A stretch of 17,213 nucleotides of DNA from CAYJBP01 sp964368605 (lineage in GTDB: Bacteria > Bacillota > Dehalobacteriia > UBA4068), in NCBI GenBank assembly GCA_964368605.1, contig CAYJBP010000045.1, positions 1 through 17,213 on the forward strand. The letters run 5' to 3'. Every line of letters begins with the position of its first letter. Within the stretch, counting starts at the first letter, position 1. Under the pieces are notes generated by a model. The model worked only from the letters and a program-made list of their open reading frames with translations. It did no database searches and was not told where the DNA came from. A program made the translations under genes and the position numbers. Shown here piece by piece: positions 13,795-17,213 of the stretch.

Positions 13795-14331
13795 TTAGCT
13801 ATTCTTCTCAACAGCCTCTTTTATGCCTGCCATTGTAAAAGCAGGGATTAATTTTAATCCTTCTGCCGCTAAAATATCGCTGGCATTGTCATTACGCTGA
13901 ATTACGCATAATACCGTATCAATTTCGGCGCCTAATTCGCGCAATGCAGCAACGCTCTTGATAATCTGGCCGCCGGTTGTAACAACATCCTCTATAACGC
14001 AAACTTTTTTGCCAATAACATCGCTGCCTTCGGCAAATTTGCAAGTACCATAAGCTTTTGCCTCCTTACGCACAAAGGCCGCGGGCTTGCCGCTTAAAAA
14101 AGATAAAGCCGTAACTACCGGTATGCCGCCCATTTCTAAGCCGGCTAATACTTCGGCATCTGCCGGAATCAAATCAACCATTTGCTTGGCGATTTCTTGT
14201 AATAATTCCGGCTTGCCTTCAAATAAATATTTATCAAAATACTCATTCGAAGTCTGACCGCTTCTTAATAAAAATTCGCCGGTAATATGGGCAGTTTGAT
14301 AAATCTGGCAGGCAATCTGATCTTTAGTCAT
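13795..14331 (-). CDS. pyrE: Orotate phosphoribosyltransferase
   Basis: 178 residues, a compact form of the family. The enzyme joins orotate and PRPP to give orotidine 5'-monophosphate in pyrimidine synthesis and acts as a cytosolic dimer. Signatures: FLLRSGQTSNEYFDKYLF (20-37), the orotate-side N-terminal motif; AGLEMGGIPVVTALS (63-77); FVRKEAKAYGT (86-96), with the flexible-loop Lys residues; and the PRPP-binding loop CVIEDVVTTGGQI (111-123) with its adjacent Glu-Asp pair. AAAGGAGA lies six bases before the ATG. No other pyr genes are next to it, so here pyrE stands alone with its own promoter. Its 3' end faces the hairpin-rich region shared with ppdK. Confidence 0.95.
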   Translation of the reverse strand: MTKDQIACQIYQTAHITGEFLLRSGQTSNEYFDKYLFEGKPELLQEIAKQMVDLIPADAEVLAGLEMGGIPVVTALSFLSGKPAAFVRKEAKAYGTCKFAEGSDVIGKKVCVIEDVVTTGGQIIKSVAALRELGAEIDTVLCVIQRNDNASDILAAEGLKLIPAFTMAGIKEAVEKNS

Positions 14332-14345
14332 AAAAAAATCTCCTT

Positions 14346-14395
14346 TATGATATAATAATTGTGCTTATTATATCATACGATAATAATTTAGTCGA
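14346..14395 (-). promoter_or_regulatory. pyrE promoter within a 13-bp inverted repeat
   Basis: On the minus strand TCGACT (14395-14390) and TATAAT (14372-14367) are 17 bases apart, giving a short leader before the pyrE start at 14331. TATGATATAATAA (14346-14358) and TTATTATATCATA (14365-14377) form a perfect 13-bp inverted repeat with a six-base spacer, covering the -10 box and the expected transcription start. A repressor operator here is possible but not shown. No PyrR-type leader or attenuator fits in so short a leader. Confidence 0.65.
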
Positions 14396-14439
14396 TAGCT
14401 AAACCGCAAAATTTGCAAAAATATTGCCAAATTTAACAT

Positions 14440-16260
14440 CTATACCAATTCTTCCATCCGATTAAGCATCTTCTCGAAAATCGCCATGGCATTGGCTATT
14501 GGCTGAGAACTGCTCATATCAATGCCTGCCCCTTTTAAAAGGTCGATGGGATCGGCCGAAGATCCTCCGCTTAAAAAGTTTAAATAGCGGCTTTGGTTTT
14601 GGGCGGCTTTTATGGGGTCGATATCGATTAAGCCCATGCTTAAGGCCAAGGCTGCACAAAAACCGGTAGCATATTTATATACATAAAATGCCCTGTAAAA
14701 ATGGGGTATCCGCATCCACTCATAGGCAATCTGATCATCTACCGCCACCGTATCGCCAAAATATTTAAGGTTTAATTTATAATAAATATCATTCATAGCC
14801 TCGGCGGTTAAGGCCTGACCACTATCGGCCAGCTTATGTGCCTCTAATTCAAATTCAGCAAACATTGTCTGCCTAAATACCGTGCCCCTAAACTCTTCTA
14901 AAAAGTGGTTTAATAAAGCAAAAATCTCTTCTTTGCTCTCGGCTTTGGTTAGCATATAATCCAAAAGCAGGTTTTCGTTAACGGTACTGGCCACCTCGGC
15001 TACAAATATACGATAATCCGCATAAACAAAAGGCTGGTTTTGCCAAGTATAATAAGAATGCATCGAATGGCCAATCTCATGCGCCAAGGTAAATAAGCCA
15101 TTAAAATTGTTCTGATAATTCAAAAGCATATAAGGCGGCGTACCATAAACCCCGCTCGAAAAAGCCCCCGAATCCTTACCTTTGTTCTCAAAAACATCTA
15201 CCCAACCACTATTTAAACCCTTGGCCAAAACGCTGCAATACTCGTCGCCCAAAGGCTTAAAGGCCTCTAATACCAGTTCGCAAGCCTGCTCATAAGTGTA
15301 TTTTTGCTTATTATCGGCCAATAAAGGTACATAAACATCATACATATGCAATTGATCCAGCTTAAGCATTTTTTTGCGCAAATCCAAGTAACGATAATAA
15401 AGAGGTAAAAAGTCGTGAACAGTTTTAATCAAATTATGATAAACTGCCGGCGGCACATTATCACTAAATAAAGAGGCTGCCAAAGAACTATCATAATTGC
15501 GTGCCTTAGCATAAAAATCATCTTTTTTAATCGAGGCCGAAAGTACAGCCGCAATAGTATTGGAAAACCCTGCATAAGTGTTGTATAAGCCCTCAAAAGC
15601 ACCTTTGCGTACCTCGCGATTATTGCTTTGCAAAAAGCTAATATAATTGCTATGCGATAGGCTTTCTCTTTGTCCTTCTTCATTGATTATGGTCGGCAAC
15701 TTCATATCTACATCGGCCAGCATCGAATAAATATTATCGAAAGCCGAGGCCATTTCCGCGGTTTGAGCTAATAATTGTTCGCTTTCCGGGCTTAAAGTAT
15801 GAGGCCGATGCCGAATAATATCATCAATATATTTTTGATAAACAGCAATTTGAGGATTTTGCAAATAATCGGCAATCAAATTACTATCCATGGCCAGTAG
15901 CTCAGGCTCAAAAAAAGCCAGCTTTGCCGAAGCAGCCACCAATAAGCCCTCGGCCCGATCCCGCATGGCCTGATAAGAAGTAACCCGATTATCCTGGCTT
16001 TTTTTCAAAGCCGCATAAAGATATATCCTGTTTAAAAGCTTGCCTAAGTCGTCTTGATAATTTAAAAAATCTAACATAACTTGTACGCCATCGCCTAAAT
16101 GGCCGGGGAAGGAGGCAGCCTTATCGAGCAAAATCTTGGCCTTTTCAAAATCGGCCTGCCAATCACTATCTGTGGCATATATAGCTTGTAACTGCCATTG
16201 ATATTTGCTATCAATGCTCTGACGCTCGGCAATTTGCTTGCCTTCTTGATTTTGTGTCAT
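14440..16260 (-). CDS. pepF: Oligoendopeptidase F (M3 family zinc metallopeptidase)
   Basis: 606 residues, full length for the PepF branch of family M3, cytosolic enzymes that cleave short peptides internally. An N-terminal all-helical region begins near SKYQWQLQAIYATDSDWQADF (18-38). The catalytic region carries GAFSSGVYGTPPYMLLNY (365-382), which helps shape the substrate cleft. The zinc site HEIGHSMHSYY starts at 394: His394 and His398 are ligands and Glu395 the catalytic base. AEVASTVNENLLLDYML begins at 421, with Glu422 the likely third ligand. The C-terminal segment PHFYRAFYVYKYATGFCAAL with the later FLSGGSSADPIDLLKGAGID is typical of PepF. AAAAGGAGG lies eight bases before the ATG. 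A TATAAT lies on the minus strand at 16298-16293, but I see no convincing -35 box. There is no signal peptide. Confidence 0.96.
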   Translation of the reverse strand: MTQNQEGKQIAERQSIDSKYQWQLQAIYATDSDWQADFEKAKILLDKAASFPGHLGDGVQVMLDFLNYQDDLGKLLNRIYLYAALKKSQDNRVTSYQAMRDRAEGLLVAASAKLAFFEPELLAMDSNLIADYLQNPQIAVYQKYIDDIIRHRPHTLSPESEQLLAQTAEMASAFDNIYSMLADVDMKLPTIINEEGQRESLSHSNYISFLQSNNREVRKGAFEGLYNTYAGFSNTIAAVLSASIKKDDFYAKARNYDSSLAASLFSDNVPPAVYHNLIKTVHDFLPLYYRYLDLRKKMLKLDQLHMYDVYVPLLADNKQKYTYEQACELVLEAFKPLGDEYCSVLAKGLNSGWVDVFENKGKDSGAFSSGVYGTPPYMLLNYQNNFNGLFTLAHEIGHSMHSYYTWQNQPFVYADYRIFVAEVASTVNENLLLDYMLTKAESKEEIFALLNHFLEEFRGTVFRQTMFAEFELEAHKLADSGQALTAEAMNDIYYKLNLKYFGDTVAVDDQIAYEWMRIPHFYRAFYVYKYATGFCAALALSMGLIDIDPIKAAQNQSRYLNFLSGGSSADPIDLLKGAGIDMSSSQPIANAMAIFEKMLNRMEELV

Positions 16261-16358
16261 GGTTGGATCCTCCTTTTGTTTTTGTTTAGCTGATTATAGT
16301 TAGCCTAGTATAAAAACATGACTACGGTTAGCCATAAATAACTCTATGTGATAACAAT

Positions 16359-16379
16359 GAGGGCGAATGGTTCGCCCTC
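16359..16379. terminator. Perfect 9-bp hairpin between the CBS gene and pepF
   Basis: GAGGGCGAA (16359-16367) pairs with TTCGCCCTC (16371-16379) around loop TGG, 27 bases past the CBS gene stop. Neither strand has a strong T run, so it may be a weak terminator or an RNA-processing structure. Its three-base loop matches the hairpins in the repeat copies. Confidence 0.5.
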
Positions 16380-16405
16380 TACTATAATTTATGATAAGCC
16401 TAGAT

Positions 16406-16813
16406 TTATGATACCCCAATTTGCTTTTGATAATACTCCATAATTTCGCGGCGGCGTACTATGCCGATAAAAACCCCTAAATCGTCAATTACAGGGATAA
16501 AGTTTTCGAGCATGGCTACCTCGATAATATCGCTTAAGCGGGCATTTACCGCTACCGGCACATTATCGTAGCGGCGTGGAATTTCGGCAATTTTAATTTT
16601 TTCGGTATCGGCTAGGGATAAATTATAAAGGTCTTTAATATACCATAAAATATCACCGGTAGTAATTGCGCCGATATATTTGCCGTCATTATCTAATACA
16701 GGCACCGAGGAGTAGCCATGATACTGCATTTTTTCCATGGCCTGGCGAAGAGTAAAGTTATCGACTAAATACAAAGTATCGCTTTTGGGAGTAAGAAAAA
16801 AAGCTAACTGCAT
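16406..16813 (-). CDS. Two-CBS-domain protein
   Basis: 135 residues from the ATG at 16813, chosen because AGGAGG (16825-16820) lies six bases upstream. A longer in-frame start at 16855 would add 14 residues but would place this binding site inside the gene. The protein is one Bateman module: CBS 1 at about 14-65 (TLRQAMEKMQYHGYSSVPVLDNDGKYIGAITTGDIL in three stretches) and CBS 2 at about 85-130 (RLSDIIEVAMLENFIPVIDD, then GVFIGIVRRREIMEY). Such stand-alone modules bind adenine nucleotides or related ligands and usually regulate a partner protein. No enzyme, channel or DNA-binding domain is fused to it. Its start is MQLAFFLTPKSDTLYL, so there is a short N-terminal extension before CBS 1. Partner and ligand cannot be told from the context. 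Confidence 0.9.
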   Translation of the reverse strand: MQLAFFLTPKSDTLYLVDNFTLRQAMEKMQYHGYSSVPVLDNDGKYIGAITTGDILWYIKDLYNLSLADTEKIKIAEIPRRYDNVPVAVNARLSDIIEVAMLENFIPVIDDLGVFIGIVRRREIMEYYQKQIGVS

Positions 16814-16825
16814 ATAACACCTCCT

Positions 16826-17030
16826 ACTATAGTATTGCAGGCCGTCAAAAAACAAGGTTTTTGGCAGCCTGAGTAATATTCTTTGCCATTAAGGCAAGAA
16901 TACTGGCAGCCTAAGCTGCGATTTGACAAGGAAAGAGGGTAAGCCTCTTAGTTTATTTCCCTGTTCGGATATTGCTGGTATTGATTTTTTTGGTATTCTG
17001 GATTTTTGAGTTTTATTATGTTCTTCATTA
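16826..17030. other. Non-coding region upstream of the CBS gene with imperfect hairpins
   Basis: AGTAATATTCTTTGCC (16872-16887) and GGCAAGAATACT (16893-16904) form a bulged stem, flanked by a direct repeat GGCAGCCT (at 16863 and 16905). A smaller hairpin AAGAGG-gtaag-CCTCTT lies at 16933-16949. The minus strand has TTGACG near 16853 but no -10 box at the right distance. I see no gene here. If the CBS gene is transcribed from further right, this would be part of a structured leader. Confidence 0.4.
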
Positions 17031-17213
17031 GCTGGCCTTTGCTTCGCAAAGCCGCAGCTATGCACGTAGCTATAGCACAAAATCGAAGATTTTGGCTCTA
17101 GCTCAGACCTAGCTGGCCTTTGCTTCGCAAAGCCGCAGCTATGCACGTAGCTATAGCACAAAATCGAAGATTTTGGCTCTAGCTCAGACCTAGCTGGCCT
17201 TTGCTTCGCAAAG
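17031..17213. repeat. Exact 81-bp tandem repeat array, cut by the window edge
   Basis: Two complete identical 81-base units (17031-17111 and 17112-17192) and the first 21 bases of a third. Each unit holds CTTTGC-ttc-GCAAAG, an AGCTA/TAGCT pair with a six-base gap, and CAAAATC-gaa-GATTTTG. The last is close to CAAAATC-aaa-GATTTTG in repeat copy C. The identity over the visible copies suggests recent amplification or homogenisation. Because 81 is a multiple of three, reading frames stay open by default; this is not evidence of coding. The number of copies beyond the window is unknown. Confidence 0.9.

Noticed and set aside
13626..13851. Open frames on both strands over repeat copy C
   Set aside because: They overlap the hairpins and the end of pyrE, lack binding sites and look like no protein.
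16814..16855. Longer start for the CBS-domain protein
   Set aside because: The perfect AGGAGG site would fall inside the gene. The ATG at 16813 is correctly spaced from it.
16889..17161. Open frame of 90 codons on the minus strand with a repeated Cys-containing peptide
   Set aside because: It is a by-product of the 81-bp tandem array, whose length is a multiple of three. There is no ribosome binding site, and the non-repeat part resembles no protein.
17031..17213. Possible CRISPR array
   Set aside because: The whole 81-base unit is identical, with no variable spacers; it is a plain tandem repeat.

Overview
The window looks like a chromosomal segment of a low-to-moderate GC Gram-positive bacterium, most likely of the Clostridia (Bacillota). 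Reasons: strong AGGAGG-type ribosome binding sites, a yggS-sepF-yggT (ylmE-ylmF-ylmG) cluster, pyruvate phosphate dikinase, M3 oligoendopeptidase F, and a secreted cadherin-like/stalk-domain surface protein. The genus cannot be named from the sequence alone. No rRNA, tRNA, CRISPR array, integrase or transposase gene was recognised.

Layout. Bases 1-3305 (+) encode nearly all of a large secreted, acidic repeat protein whose start lies left of the window. Bases 3306-3724 are a non-coding region packed with hairpins, ending in a strong promoter. Bases 3725-6405 (+) form one cell-division-associated operon: a HlyD-like membrane protein, yggS, sepF and yggT, closed by a two-way terminator. Bases 6506-8468 (-) hold a membrane diguanylate cyclase and 5-formyltetrahydrofolate cyclo-ligase. 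Bases 8579-10605 (+) hold two overlapping genes, a zinc-dependent phospholipase C-like protein and a UMF1-type MFS transporter, followed by ppdK (10716-13343, +). Bases 13344-13794 are a second hairpin-rich non-coding region. Bases 13795-16813 (-) hold pyrE, pepF and a two-CBS-domain protein. The right edge (17031-17213) is an exact 81-bp tandem repeat that runs out of the window.

Functional picture. Most genes are housekeeping: division (SepF, YggT), PLP homeostasis (YggS), one-carbon metabolism, pyrimidine synthesis, PEP/pyruvate interconversion and peptide turnover. The less ordinary material is non-coding. Three copies of a modular multi-hairpin repeat occur (3319-3491, 13355-13568, 13618-13777), and the right-edge array uses the same kind of small perfect hairpin with a three-base loop. 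I found no clear new multi-gene system. The best leads are this repeat family, the 81-bp array, an apparently leaderless promoter for the division operon, a probable ATT start codon in yggT, and the acidic surface protein.

Start corrections: sepF probably starts at TTG 5614, yggT at ATT 6145, and the CBS protein at the ATG at 16813 (minus strand). Each choice rests on a well-placed ribosome binding site and the expected N-terminus.
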